From the NCBI GenBank assembly GCA_965222335.1, contig OZ244944.1:496001-560000 (forward strand): DNA of 64,000 nucleotides, given 5' to 3'. Position numbers and translations under genes: made by a program. The DNA is from G965222335 sp965222335 (GTDB lineage: Bacteria > Pseudomonadota > Gammaproteobacteria > Pseudomonadales > Halieaceae). Under the pieces are notes generated by a model. That model searched no databases. It was not told the origin of the DNA and worked only from the letters and a program-made list of their open reading frames with translations. Positions 30,535 to 39,248 of the stretch are shown one piece after another. Position 1 is the first letter of the stretch. Each line of letters starts with the position of its first letter.

Positions 30535-31611
30535 ATGCCCTATCGGGTCATTGTCTGGGGCACCGGCAATGTCGGTCGCCCCGCCCTGCGGGCGGTGCTC
30601 AGCCACCGTGATCTGAGCCTTGCCGGGGTAGTGGTGAATAACCCGAACAAGATTGGCGCAGATGCGGGTTCGCTGGCAGGCGTGGCAGACACCGGCATCA
30701 GGGCCACCAGCGACTGGCAGGCCCTGCTGGCGGCGGGTGCCGATGCTGTAGTGTATTGCGCTACCGCTGACATCCGGCCCGAAGAGGCGCAGGCGGAATT
30801 ACTGGCTTGCCTGGAGGCGGGCTGCAATGTTGTATCCCCGGCCTTTTACAGCCTGCTCGACCCCCGGGCGCCGGCCGACGCCCTGAGCAACTCGGTCAGC
30901 GCTGCCTGCGATGCTTCCGGAGCGTCCCTGCTGGTGTCCGGCATTGACCCGGGCTGGGCCATGGACATGCTACCTCTGGCGGTCAGCGGCACCAGCTCGG
31001 CGATCACCGAGATTCGCAGCCGGGAAATCTTCAACTATGCCCTGTACGACCAACCGGAGGTGGTCAGAGAGGTCATCGGCTTCGGTGGCGACCTCGGCCA
31101 GACCCCGCTGATGCTGCACGATTTTGCGATCGAGATGGTCTGGGCGCCAATGATTCGCCTGGTGGCCCGGGGACTCGGTCAGTCCCTGGGGGAGCTGGCG
31201 GTAGAGGTAGAGCGGCGGCCCCTGGAACAGGACGTCGAGGTACCCGGCATGGGTCTGTTCCAGGCCGGCACCCAGGGCGCTTTTCGCTTCGAAATCAGTG
31301 GCGTCGGAGAAAGCGGCACGCGTTTCGCCCTGGAGCACGTCACCCGGATCGACGACAACTGCGCCCCGGACTGGCCCTACCCCGGCAGCGGGCGAGGCTG
31401 TCACCAGGTGATCGTAAGCGGCAATCCGACGGTACATATCGAGCTGCACGCCGAGGACCGGTTTGAGCCCGGCGCCGCCGGCGGTGGCAACGCCTCGGCT
31501 GCGAGCTGGCTGGTCAACGCCATCCCCGCGGTCTGCGCCGCAGCGCCGGGGGCTCTCAGCCTGCTCGACCTGCCGCGGATTGACGGAGCCGGACAGCTGG
31601 CTGCCACCTAG
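30535..31611 (+). CDS. NAD(P)-binding oxidoreductase, dihydrodipicolinate reductase-like
   Basis: A 358-residue protein with a Rossmann start VIVWGTGNVGRPALRAVL, then VVNNPNKIGADAG, and a later VSGIDPGWAMDMLPLAVSG region, the layout of the NAD(P)H-dependent amine dehydrogenase/DapB-like group (for example 2,4-diaminopentanoate dehydrogenase). Members are frequent in actinobacteria and marine gammaproteobacteria that use steroids or terpenoids. The real substrate is unknown. GGGAGA precedes ATG 30535. Confidence 0.83.
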   Translation: MPYRVIVWGTGNVGRPALRAVLSHRDLSLAGVVVNNPNKIGADAGSLAGVADTGIRATSDWQALLAAGADAVVYCATADIRPEEAQAELLACLEAGCNVVSPAFYSLLDPRAPADALSNSVSAACDASGASLLVSGIDPGWAMDMLPLAVSGTSSAITEIRSREIFNYALYDQPEVVREVIGFGGDLGQTPLMLHDFAIEMVWAPMIRLVARGLGQSLGELAVEVERRPLEQDVEVPGMGLFQAGTQGAFRFEISGVGESGTRFALEHVTRIDDNCAPDWPYPGSGRGCHQVIVSGNPTVHIELHAEDRFEPGAAGGGNASAASWLVNAIPAVCAAAPGALSLLDLPRIDGAGQLAAT

Positions 31612-31622
31612 CGGGGGCTGAC

Positions 31623-32282
31623 CTACCTCCGCTTGGCGATGTAGGCCATAAATTCCTCGGTGTTGGCCTCCTGGTCGGCGTCGATCTTGCGGGCAATATC
31701 GGTATCCGCCATCAGCTTGTCCCAGTCCTTCAGGCCAGGCACGGCCTCGAACACGTTCCAGTCCAGCTGTGAAGGCCCGACCATCTTGGGAATCGCCAGC
31801 GCATAGCGCAGGAAGATATCTGCCGCGGTCACCGCGTCGCCAGCCAGGTAGGGTGAGAGTGTCGCCAGCTCACGCAGTCCGGCCACGCCGCGATCCAGGG
31901 TCCCGCGCACTTCCTCTTTGGTCTGCGCAGGTATCTCGATATTGCCCAGCACCGCCGGTAACAGCCGCCGTGCAGGCAGTTCCAGGTAGAGTTCGGTGAA
32001 CTTGATCAGCCGGCGTATCTTGGCGCGCTCTTCGGGCGAGGCAGGGTACAGCGCCGGCTCCGGGTAGGCGTCTTCGAGGTAATCCAGCAGTACCGTGCTC
32101 TCGGACAGCGCGGTGCCATCCTCGGTGGTCAGCGCCGGCACCTTGCCCGTCGGGTTGACGGCCATCAGCTCTGGCATGCCCGGGTAAACGATGTGCTCGG
32201 CAAAATCCAGGCCCTTGTGCATCAGGGCGTGTTTGACGATGTTGTGATAATTGCTGTACGGGAAACCGTGAAGCGTGATCAT
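31623..32282 (-). CDS. Glutathione S-transferase family protein
   Basis: A 219-residue GST. The thioredoxin-like domain (ITLHGFPYSNYHNIVKHALM) has Ser/Asn at the active position, NPTGKVPALTTEDGTALSESTVLLDYLE is the cis-Pro and glutathione-binding loop, and the helical C-domain carries YLAGDAVTAADIFLRYAL. It conjugates or isomerises an unknown electrophile. ATG 32282 is preceded by AGGAG; the frame to 32324 is unsupported. It ends 11 bases from the oxidoreductase gene, convergently. Confidence 0.9.
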   Translation of the reverse strand: MITLHGFPYSNYHNIVKHALMHKGLDFAEHIVYPGMPELMAVNPTGKVPALTTEDGTALSESTVLLDYLEDAYPEPALYPASPEERAKIRRLIKFTELYLELPARRLLPAVLGNIEIPAQTKEEVRGTLDRGVAGLRELATLSPYLAGDAVTAADIFLRYALAIPKMVGPSQLDWNVFEAVPGLKDWDKLMADTDIARKIDADQEANTEEFMAYIAKRR

Positions 32283-32350
32283 GTTGTTGTTCTCCTGCGG
32301 GTTGGGGGTGACAGTATAGGCCATGGTGCCGGGTTGCTGGCGGTATTTAA

Positions 32351-32662
32351 CTTGATATCGACTGGGGAGTTAATCGTAGCGGCTCGCTACCGGCATGAGC
32401 TCGATATCGATTGTGGAGTTACTCGTCCGGCTCGCTGCCGGCATTTGGCTTGATATCGATTTGGGAGTTAATCGTACCGGCTCGCTAACGGCTTCCTGCC
32501 TCTCGCGAGCTACCGCCTTCGCGGCCCGGTACATCCTGTACATTGATCACTGTCGGCATCCGCTCATTACAGATTGTGGAGTCAATCGTACCGGCTCGCT
32601 AACGGCATTTGGCTTGATATCGATTTGGGAGCTAATCGTACCAGATCGCTAACGGCATCCAT
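32351..32662. repeat. Five degenerate 49-bp repeats
   Basis: Units start at about 32351, 32400, 32449, 32563 and 32613. The core is CTTGATATCGATTTGGGAG followed by TTAATCGTACCGGCTCGC and TAACGGC. Units 1-3 are in perfect 49-bp register; then a spacer with CCTCTCGCGAGCTACCGCC intervenes, which also recurs in near-identical form after unit 5. The array occupies the 5-prime side of the GST gene. No gene is read across it. Confidence 0.85.
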
Positions 32663-32694
32663 GCCTCTCGCGATCTACCGCCCATCCCTGGGCA

Positions 32695-32722
32695 TAAAAA
32701 AACCGCGCCGGGGCGCGGTTTT
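32695..32722 (-). terminator. Rho-independent terminator of the lipoprotein gene
   Basis: On the minus strand an 8-bp stem ACCGCGCC/GGCGCGGT with a two-base loop is followed by seven T. It lies 23 bases after the stop of the lipoprotein gene. Confidence 0.92.
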
Positions 32723-32744
32723 GAAAGCATGCTGCTTGGGGTTT

Positions 32745-35585
32745 TTAGTCGAGGGATCCGGGGATGATCCAGCCGGCCCACCAGGCATCACCGGGGGCCG
32801 TGCCCGGCTCGACCGCGCCGACGTAGTCGGTCTGGTCGAATACGAAGCCGGACCCGTTGTCCACCGGAGTGATCATCGGCGCCATCACGTTGGCCGCCGC
32901 TTCCGTGATGGCGTAGGCGCCATCAATGCTCACGGTACCGTTGGTGTCTTCGCCCGCATTGTCTTCCACGTCCGCCGCGCGGCGGTTGTAGAAGCCGCTC
33001 TCACACTCGCCCAGCACATTCACCAGGGTGATGTTGGAGTTGACAATGTTGGAGCCGTCGCCGTTGATGTCGGCATCGTCGATGCGGATACAGCCCGCAT
33101 TGAAATCACGCACCGCCGTGTTGTAGATGGCAGTGGTGAGCGCGCCGCGAAGGCGCATGCCCGGCTGGGCACCCGCGTCCGAATCCTCGGCGTTGTTGAC
33201 CGCGCTACCCAGGATCAGGATGTTGGCCAATACGGCTGAGGTCTCCGGCGTGTAATCGTCATCGCTGGAGTTGGCCTCGATCGCCCGCGGATCGTTGGAG
33301 CCGGTAGGTGCCGACTTGTTCGGGTTCTTGCGGACAATCGCGTACTGCACGTTGCCCTGGAAGCCCTCATCGTAGTCGATGTCGTCATCGTCGTTGTTGG
33401 TCAGTACGGCGTACTTGACGTTCACCGTGCCGCCGAACCACTCGATACCGTCATCGAGGTTGCCGTGTACCTGGACGTAGGAGATGTCAGTGCCGTGTCC
33501 CACACCCTGCAGGGTCAGGCCGTTGATCTCGTTGTTGGGGCCGGCGACCAGGCCGCCCTCGGCAATGCGTACGTAGCGCAGCATGCCTGAGGAGTCGGCG
33601 GGGTCGTTACCGCCGTAGTTGCCCACTACGGTACCGCCTTCACCGACCACGTTACACACGCTGCCGCTGCCGAAGCAGGGGCCGGTGCCACCCTGACCAA
33701 ACTGCGGGGCGAAGCCCTGGATGACCACACCACCCCACTCGCCTTCGCCATCGAAGTTATCGTCCAGGCTGCTGAAGGTGATGGGGCTGGCTGCGGAGCC
33801 TACGGCCATGAGCCTGGAGCCGCGGGTCACCAGCAGGGAGCCATCATCAAAGGCGCGCACGTTCAGGCCGGGACGTACCGTCAGGGTCACACCGGCATCG
33901 CGTATAGCCTGCACGTCGGCTTCGTCGGCCACACTGCGGTTGCCATTACCTACGAGCACCTCACCCGAGAGGCGCCACTCGACGCCGGAAACCAGGGTGT
34001 AGTCTTCATCAATCGTGCCGCTGATGGTGCAGATCGTCTCGTCGGCATTACAGCTGACAAAGTCGGCGGCCGCGACCGGCTCGGATGCGGTCAGGCTGTT
34101 GGGGATGGTCCAGCCTTCCCACCAGCCGGTGGCGGCATCAGGGTCAACCGCGCCCGCGTAGGTGGTCTGGTCGAAGACGAAGCCTGAACCGTTGTTGACC
34201 GCCTCGATCACCGGCGCCGAAGACAGGCGCGCGGCGGACTCATTGATCGCCAGGGTCGGGCTGTAAGTCAGAGTCTGACTGACCACGTTGGTCGCGGAAT
34301 CCGCCACCTCGTGGGTGTAGATACCCTCAACACAGTCGTTCAGCACGTTGACCAGGGTCACGTTGGACATCTCGATCACCGAGCCGTCGCCGTTGATGTC
34401 GGCGTCGTCGATGCGGATACAGCCCGTATCGAAGCCCTGCACCGAGGTGTTGAAGATGCTGGTGGTCAGGGCACCGCGCAGGCGCATACCGGGCTGACGG
34501 CCGGCGTCGGAGTCGGGGTTGTTCACCAGGTCGCTGCCGATGATGGTCACGTTGGCAATCGTGGCGTTGGTCTCCGGTACGTAGTCGTCGTCGCTGGAGT
34601 TGGCCTCGATTGCCCGCGGATCGTTGGAGCCCGTGGGCGAAGCCTTGTCCAGCGCCTTCTGCACGATGGCGTACTGGATATTACCCATGAAGCCTTCGTC
34701 GTAGTCGATGTCGTCGTCGTCGTTACCGGTCAGAACCAGGTAGCGCGCGTCGACGGTGCCACCGAACCACTCAACCCCGTCGTCGAGGTTGTTGTGCACC
34801 TGTACGTACTCGACCACGGTGCCATGGCCCACACCCTGCAGGGTCAGGCCGTTCAGCTCGTTGTTGGGGCCGGCAACCAGGCCACCCTCGGCGATACGCA
34901 CATAGCGGATCACACCGCTGTTATCCGCGGGGTCGTTGCCACCGTAAACTGCAACCTCGGTGCCACCTTCGCCCTCGACGTTACAGACTTCGCCGCTGCC
35001 GAAGCAGGCACCCGTGCCGCCGGCGCCAAACTGGGGCGCGAAGCCCTGGACAACCACACCGCCCCACTCGCCGAGGCCGTCGAAGTTGTCGTCCAGGCTG
35101 CTGAAGGTAATCGGCTGGCTGGCGGTACCATCCGCCATCAGCATGGAACCGCGGGTCACCAGCAGGGTGCCCGTGTCAAAGGCGCGGATATCGGTACCCG
35201 GTTCAATTGTCAGGGTCACACCGGCATCGCGGATCGCCTGCACATCGGCGGCATCGGCTACCGTTTCGTTGCCGTTACCGACCCGAACGGTGCCGTCGAG
35301 GCGCCACTGCACATCGCTGGTCAGGGTGTAATCCTGATCCACCAGGCCGGACAGTGTGCCCACGGAGCATTCGTCATTGAAAGCAACAAATGAGGCCTCG
35401 ACAACGCTGGCACAATCGCCATCACCGCCACCGCCATTGCCACCGCCACCGCCATTTCCACCGTCGCCGCCGCCGGTTTCCGGCCCCTCGACGTTGATCG
35501 TGACATCGTCGCCCTCGTCCCCACTGCAACCGACGAGGGTTGCGCAGGCAAGCAAGGATGCAATTAATAACCCTTTATGGTTCAT
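32745..35585 (-). CDS. Large lipoprotein with an internal duplication, beta-helix-like
   Basis: A 946-residue lipoprotein: MNHKGLLIASLLACATLVGC is the signal with lipobox LVGC. A Gly/Asn/Asp-rich linker (about 35-60) follows. Two repeats of about 430 residues make up the rest; both contain DVQAIRDAGVTLT, PITFSSLDDNFDG, LDDG(V/I)EWFGGTV, NDDDDIDYDEGF, TGSNDPRAIEANSSDDDY and QPGMRLRGALTT. The many short Asn/Asp/Gly turns suggest parallel beta-helix and calcium sites. It is transcribed right after a TonB-dependent receptor (68 bases), so it is probably the surface-exposed partner for binding a substrate. Confidence 0.82.
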   Translation of the reverse strand: MNHKGLLIASLLACATLVGCSGDEGDDVTINVEGPETGGGDGGNGGGGGNGGGGDGDCASVVEASFVAFNDECSVGTLSGLVDQDYTLTSDVQWRLDGTVRVGNGNETVADAADVQAIRDAGVTLTIEPGTDIRAFDTGTLLVTRGSMLMADGTASQPITFSSLDDNFDGLGEWGGVVVQGFAPQFGAGGTGACFGSGEVCNVEGEGGTEVAVYGGNDPADNSGVIRYVRIAEGGLVAGPNNELNGLTLQGVGHGTVVEYVQVHNNLDDGVEWFGGTVDARYLVLTGNDDDDIDYDEGFMGNIQYAIVQKALDKASPTGSNDPRAIEANSSDDDYVPETNATIANVTIIGSDLVNNPDSDAGRQPGMRLRGALTTSIFNTSVQGFDTGCIRIDDADINGDGSVIEMSNVTLVNVLNDCVEGIYTHEVADSATNVVSQTLTYSPTLAINESAARLSSAPVIEAVNNGSGFVFDQTTYAGAVDPDAATGWWEGWTIPNSLTASEPVAAADFVSCNADETICTISGTIDEDYTLVSGVEWRLSGEVLVGNGNRSVADEADVQAIRDAGVTLTVRPGLNVRAFDDGSLLVTRGSRLMAVGSAASPITFSSLDDNFDGEGEWGGVVIQGFAPQFGQGGTGPCFGSGSVCNVVGEGGTVVGNYGGNDPADSSGMLRYVRIAEGGLVAGPNNEINGLTLQGVGHGTDISYVQVHGNLDDGIEWFGGTVNVKYAVLTNNDDDDIDYDEGFQGNVQYAIVRKNPNKSAPTGSNDPRAIEANSSDDDYTPETSAVLANILILGSAVNNAEDSDAGAQPGMRLRGALTTAIYNTAVRDFNAGCIRIDDADINGDGSNIVNSNITLVNVLGECESGFYNRRAADVEDNAGEDTNGTVSIDGAYAITEAAANVMAPMITPVDNGSGFVFDQTDYVGAVEPGTAPGDAWWAGWIIPGSLD

Positions 35586-35653
35586 GAGATATCCCTTACT
35601 GGTTGCTTTGTTGCTGAAATTTTTCATAGACACCTGTGGCCCCCCGGGCCGGC

Positions 35654-38600
35654 TTACAGGAATTTGTAGCTGATCGAGGCACCGAACACGGTACCCGTCT
35701 CGTAGCTCTCGATAACGCGACTGTTCTGGTCGAACTCGACTGCCTCGTTCAGCAGGTTCCTGATCTGCAGCTCGAGAGTCAGGGACTCGCCGAACAGTTT
35801 CTCGTAGGCAAAATCCACCAGCACCCGGCCTGACTCGATCTCGGGCCCGGTGTTCTCACCCCGGCTAATGCGGAAAATCCGGTCGTCGAAGTAATTGATC
35901 AGGAGCGTAAACTTCTGCTCGGTGGGATAGTGATCGAAACCGAGCTGAACGTTGCCCAGCCACTCGGACTGACCCTGCAGCTGACGCCCGTCAGCACTGG
36001 GACCCTCGAGGCGCAGCGAGTCAGCTGACAGCGCGACCTCGGAATCGATATAGGACAGGTTACCGCCGACAAACAGCAGGTAATCGGGTTCGTCCAGCAG
36101 ATTCATGTTGGCGTCCAGCTCGATGCCGTTAAGCTCCGCGGTGTCCTGGTTACGGAAGGTGATACCCGCCGCGGCAGAGCCAGAAGCGTCCGGCAGCGCG
36201 CGCTCTACGGGGTTGTCGATTTCCTTGCGGAAAAAGGCCAGGGACACGCTCTCGTCCTCGGAGAAGTAGTACTCGGCGCGCAGGTCAAAGTTCTCAATGG
36301 TCGAGACCAGGAGGTCCGGATTACCAAAGATCGGGTCGTCGGTCTCCGGATCAAAGGACAGTGATTCGGAGCGCTCAATCAGGCCCGGGTAGGAAACGGT
36401 CTCGCTGTAGCCAGCGCGGAACTGCAGGTCCTCGGTGGCACGCCAGGTCAGGTTCACTGCCGGATACCAGTCATCGTATTCCAGTTCGTTAGAGCTGCCG
36501 CCGTCTTCGTTCGGGTACACCAGGTCCTGGGTAAAATCCTCGAAGCGCGCACCAAGAAGGAAGCTCCAGTTGTCGCCAAAGTCAGTATTGGTGGTCAGGT
36601 AGTAGGCCTGGATTTCTTCCTGGGAGTCATAGGAGTCGGTGTCGGTGGTGTTCGCCGCCAGGCGCACCCGGTCGAGAACAAAGTTGTAGTAGGGCAGCAC
36701 CTCCGTTTCCAGGTTCTGGTCAATGCCCAGATCAAGGTCGCGTACATCGCCCAGCCGGATACCGAAACGATACTGCTCCACTTCACGATCCTTGTCTGAC
36801 CACAGGAAGCCCGCCTTGAACTCGGTCGAGCTGTTGCTACCCCAGTCGAAAGGCACCGTGTAGTCAGCCGTAATGTCGTTACTTTTCTCTGTCAGGTCGG
36901 ACCAGCGACGCTCGAAGGCCGAAGTCGACAGGTTGCCGTTAAAGTAGGTGTACTGGCGGCGGTCGGGCTCATCCCGGTCCGTCTGGGAGTAGGCAACACG
37001 CCAGTCCAGCTGATGGATGCCATGGTCAAATTCAAACTCATTGTGGCCAGTGAATGCCTGGGACACGAACTGCCGTTCCACCCACTGCAGAATGGCCTTG
37101 GAGACCTCGTTGTCCTCGACCAGGTCGACCCCGTCCTCAAGGCGAGTCGTATCCTCGCTGCTGCGCAGGATCATGGTCTTGCTCAGAACCTCGTTGGCGG
37201 CCCCATACTCGTACCCGCCGACGAAGTACCCGTTGAGCGTTGTTGTTTCCTGGGAGCGGCGGTACTGGCCGGTGGTCTCGATCGGGTTGTTCAGTTCGGC
37301 GATGCCGCGATCATCCGTGTCGCGACCAAAGTCCGCCGCCGCGTAAAAGCCAATCTCGCCGGTGTCCAGGGGGTAGCGATCGCCGTAGGCTATACCCAGG
37401 CCGCCATCCGGCAACGCGGTCTTCTCCTTCACGTTGTAGTCGTCCTGGAATTCAACGCCCAGCCGCGCCGCCTCTTCCGGTGCAGTACAGCGCACCGGAT
37501 CCACCGAGGGGTCGCAGATCGTCAATGAACTACCACCGTCGGTGCGGCTGACCACGTTGCCCGGCAGGTCGCGCAGACCGTTGTCAAAGCCCAGCCAGTC
37601 ACTGTCGGAGCCGCGGTAGCTGAGAATATCGTCGCCGGTGAAATCAAAGTTGTAGCCCGTGGAGGCGTCTCTCTCGAATATCCGCTCATCCGGCAGACCC
37701 TTGGTGTTGATCTTGATAGACCCACCCGTGGTGGTGGCGAGCTGGTCGGGGGTGTAGGACTTCTGGATCTCGATACCGCCGAGGATATTGGTAGGGAACA
37801 GGTCCAGCTGTACATCGCGGCGCTGGGGGTCAGTACTGGGCATCAACAGACCGTTCAGCGTGCTGGAAATGTAGCGACCGTCCAGGCCGCGCACCGTCGC
37901 ATACTTGCTGTCTGTCACCGCCACGCCCACGACCCGGTTGAGGGCGGCGGCGACATCACTGTCACCGAAGCGCTCCAACTGTTCGATGTCGATAGCATTG
38001 GTGATGGAGGTGGCATAGCGCTCCAGGGAGGCCGCGTCTTCCGTGGGATTAAACACCCCGAGTACGACGACTTCTTCGAGCTGGGTTGAGGGCACCTGAA
38101 CCGTGTCCGCACTGGATTCCGCGTACAGACGTACCTGGGCGGTCACACCGAGTTCCGCGAGTACGCGCAGGTCACTGACCGTGGCCGTACGATACTCCGG
38201 GTGGCTGACCTGCAGGTCGTACTGGCCACGCGGCACGTCGATGCGATAGATACCGTTTGCGTCCGTGGTTGTCGCCAGGCCAGCCCCGCGCACCAGCACC
38301 TGAGCCCCGGCCACCGGGCTGTCGGCCGTGTTGGTCACCGTACCGGTCACCACACCTTCGGCACCGCTCTCACCCGCGGCAAACTTGCTGATGCGGACCT
38401 CGGGTAGAACGCCCTCCGCGCGGGTGAAGACCACGCTGACTTCCACATCCTGACCCGCAGCGGACTCGAAGCTGACCGGAAAGTCGATATCGTCGTCAGT
38501 CAGCAACAGCTCGTGGGAGCCCGCATCCAGCGAGGTGCTGGCACCGCCGCGGTTATCGGTGCGGCCGGCATCTTCACCATCCAGAGTTAATGCGACACCT

Positions 38601-38707
38601 TGCAAAGGTGCCTCGTCCAGAAACACTTGCAGGTAAAGGCCCGCGGCAAGTACCTGGTTGGTCACCAGGAACATCAATGCGCCTAAGCCGATCACCATTC
38701 TGTTCAT
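35654..38707 (-). CDS. TonB-dependent receptor with N-terminal regulatory-like domain
   Basis: A 1017-residue outer-membrane transporter. After the signal (1-21) come two small beta-sandwich parts: residues about 22-95 and a carboxypeptidase-regulatory-like domain (VTGTVTNTADSPVAGAQVLV). The TonB box region LEEVVVLG precedes the plug (ATSITNAIDIEQLERFGDSDVAAALNRV), and the barrel runs to the terminal aromatic GASISYKFL. It imports a large substrate, commonly a polymer fragment, driven by TonB. It heads the two-gene operon with the duplicated lipoprotein. Confidence 0.92.
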   Translation of the reverse strand: MNRMVIGLGALMFLVTNQVLAAGLYLQVFLDEAPLQGVALTLDGEDAGRTDNRGGASTSLDAGSHELLLTDDDIDFPVSFESAAGQDVEVSVVFTRAEGVLPEVRISKFAAGESGAEGVVTGTVTNTADSPVAGAQVLVRGAGLATTTDANGIYRIDVPRGQYDLQVSHPEYRTATVSDLRVLAELGVTAQVRLYAESSADTVQVPSTQLEEVVVLGVFNPTEDAASLERYATSITNAIDIEQLERFGDSDVAAALNRVVGVAVTDSKYATVRGLDGRYISSTLNGLLMPSTDPQRRDVQLDLFPTNILGGIEIQKSYTPDQLATTTGGSIKINTKGLPDERIFERDASTGYNFDFTGDDILSYRGSDSDWLGFDNGLRDLPGNVVSRTDGGSSLTICDPSVDPVRCTAPEEAARLGVEFQDDYNVKEKTALPDGGLGIAYGDRYPLDTGEIGFYAAADFGRDTDDRGIAELNNPIETTGQYRRSQETTTLNGYFVGGYEYGAANEVLSKTMILRSSEDTTRLEDGVDLVEDNEVSKAILQWVERQFVSQAFTGHNEFEFDHGIHQLDWRVAYSQTDRDEPDRRQYTYFNGNLSTSAFERRWSDLTEKSNDITADYTVPFDWGSNSSTEFKAGFLWSDKDREVEQYRFGIRLGDVRDLDLGIDQNLETEVLPYYNFVLDRVRLAANTTDTDSYDSQEEIQAYYLTTNTDFGDNWSFLLGARFEDFTQDLVYPNEDGGSSNELEYDDWYPAVNLTWRATEDLQFRAGYSETVSYPGLIERSESLSFDPETDDPIFGNPDLLVSTIENFDLRAEYYFSEDESVSLAFFRKEIDNPVERALPDASGSAAAGITFRNQDTAELNGIELDANMNLLDEPDYLLFVGGNLSYIDSEVALSADSLRLEGPSADGRQLQGQSEWLGNVQLGFDHYPTEQKFTLLINYFDDRIFRISRGENTGPEIESGRVLVDFAYEKLFGESLTLELQIRNLLNEAVEFDQNSRVIESYETGTVFGASISYKFL

Positions 38708-39041
38708 ATATGTAAGCCTTAACCCGAGCTGTAGTCATGTGAAAGGCAATGCCTGCCTGGCCTGTAGAACCCTCGAACAAGAGGTGCCGACGCACTGCCC
38801 TACTGCGATTGCTCCGCATGCTAACCACGGAAGATGACAATTTCGTGACTGAAACCCCGGCTGAAAAATTTTTTTGCACCCCAGAGCACCCGCATTTGCC
38901 GCCGCCACTACGAACCACTGATCTTTGGCCGGCTTGCCTGGATCAGGGAACGAGCTTGTCAAAAATGCTTCACGTGGCTGTCTTTTTGCTGCAACAGGGC
39001 TGCAGCATCCTAGCCGCAACCCCCACAGGAGGTTTGAGACC
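38708..39041. other. Divergent intergenic region
   Basis: No gene is supported. It separates the TonB receptor (minus) from the small protein at 39042 (plus), so it should hold both promoters. A short AT-rich patch is at 38866-38876. I could not fix promoter boxes with confidence. Confidence 0.5.
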
Positions 39042-39236
39042 ATGAGGACAAGATCAACAGCGAGTGACAGTGGCCAGAAAGCGCAGCTGCGCGACCAGAT
39101 CCGCAGCCAGGTACAGGAGTTCCTGGCGCGCGGCGGCCGTATACGGACTTTCGAGCGCAACCAGGGCCAGGTACCCGGACGCCTGGCCTGCCGGGCTTCA
39201 GATCGACAGGACGATGTTTATTCCGTAACTGACTAG
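39042..39236 (+). CDS. Small conserved-looking protein
   Basis: A 64-residue basic protein: LRDQIRSQVQEFLARGGRIRTFERNQG, with the L-xxxV-x-FLARGG(R/K)I pattern common to a group of small gammaproteobacterial proteins of unknown role. AGGAGG lies nine bases before ATG 39042. It is 12 bases ahead of the two-domain acyltransferase gene and probably co-transcribed. Confidence 0.65.
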   Translation: MRTRSTASDSGQKAQLRDQIRSQVQEFLARGGRIRTFERNQGQVPGRLACRASDRQDDVYSVTD

Positions 39237-39248
39237 AGGCGCGCCGAT

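Noticed and set aside
32351..32662. Repeats as a CRISPR array
   Set aside because: Units are tandem, imperfect and without unique spacers between them, and no cas genes are near.
33721..35393. Long plus-strand frames opposite the lipoprotein gene
   Set aside because: They mirror the repeated, GC-rich codons of the minus-strand gene and show no family features.
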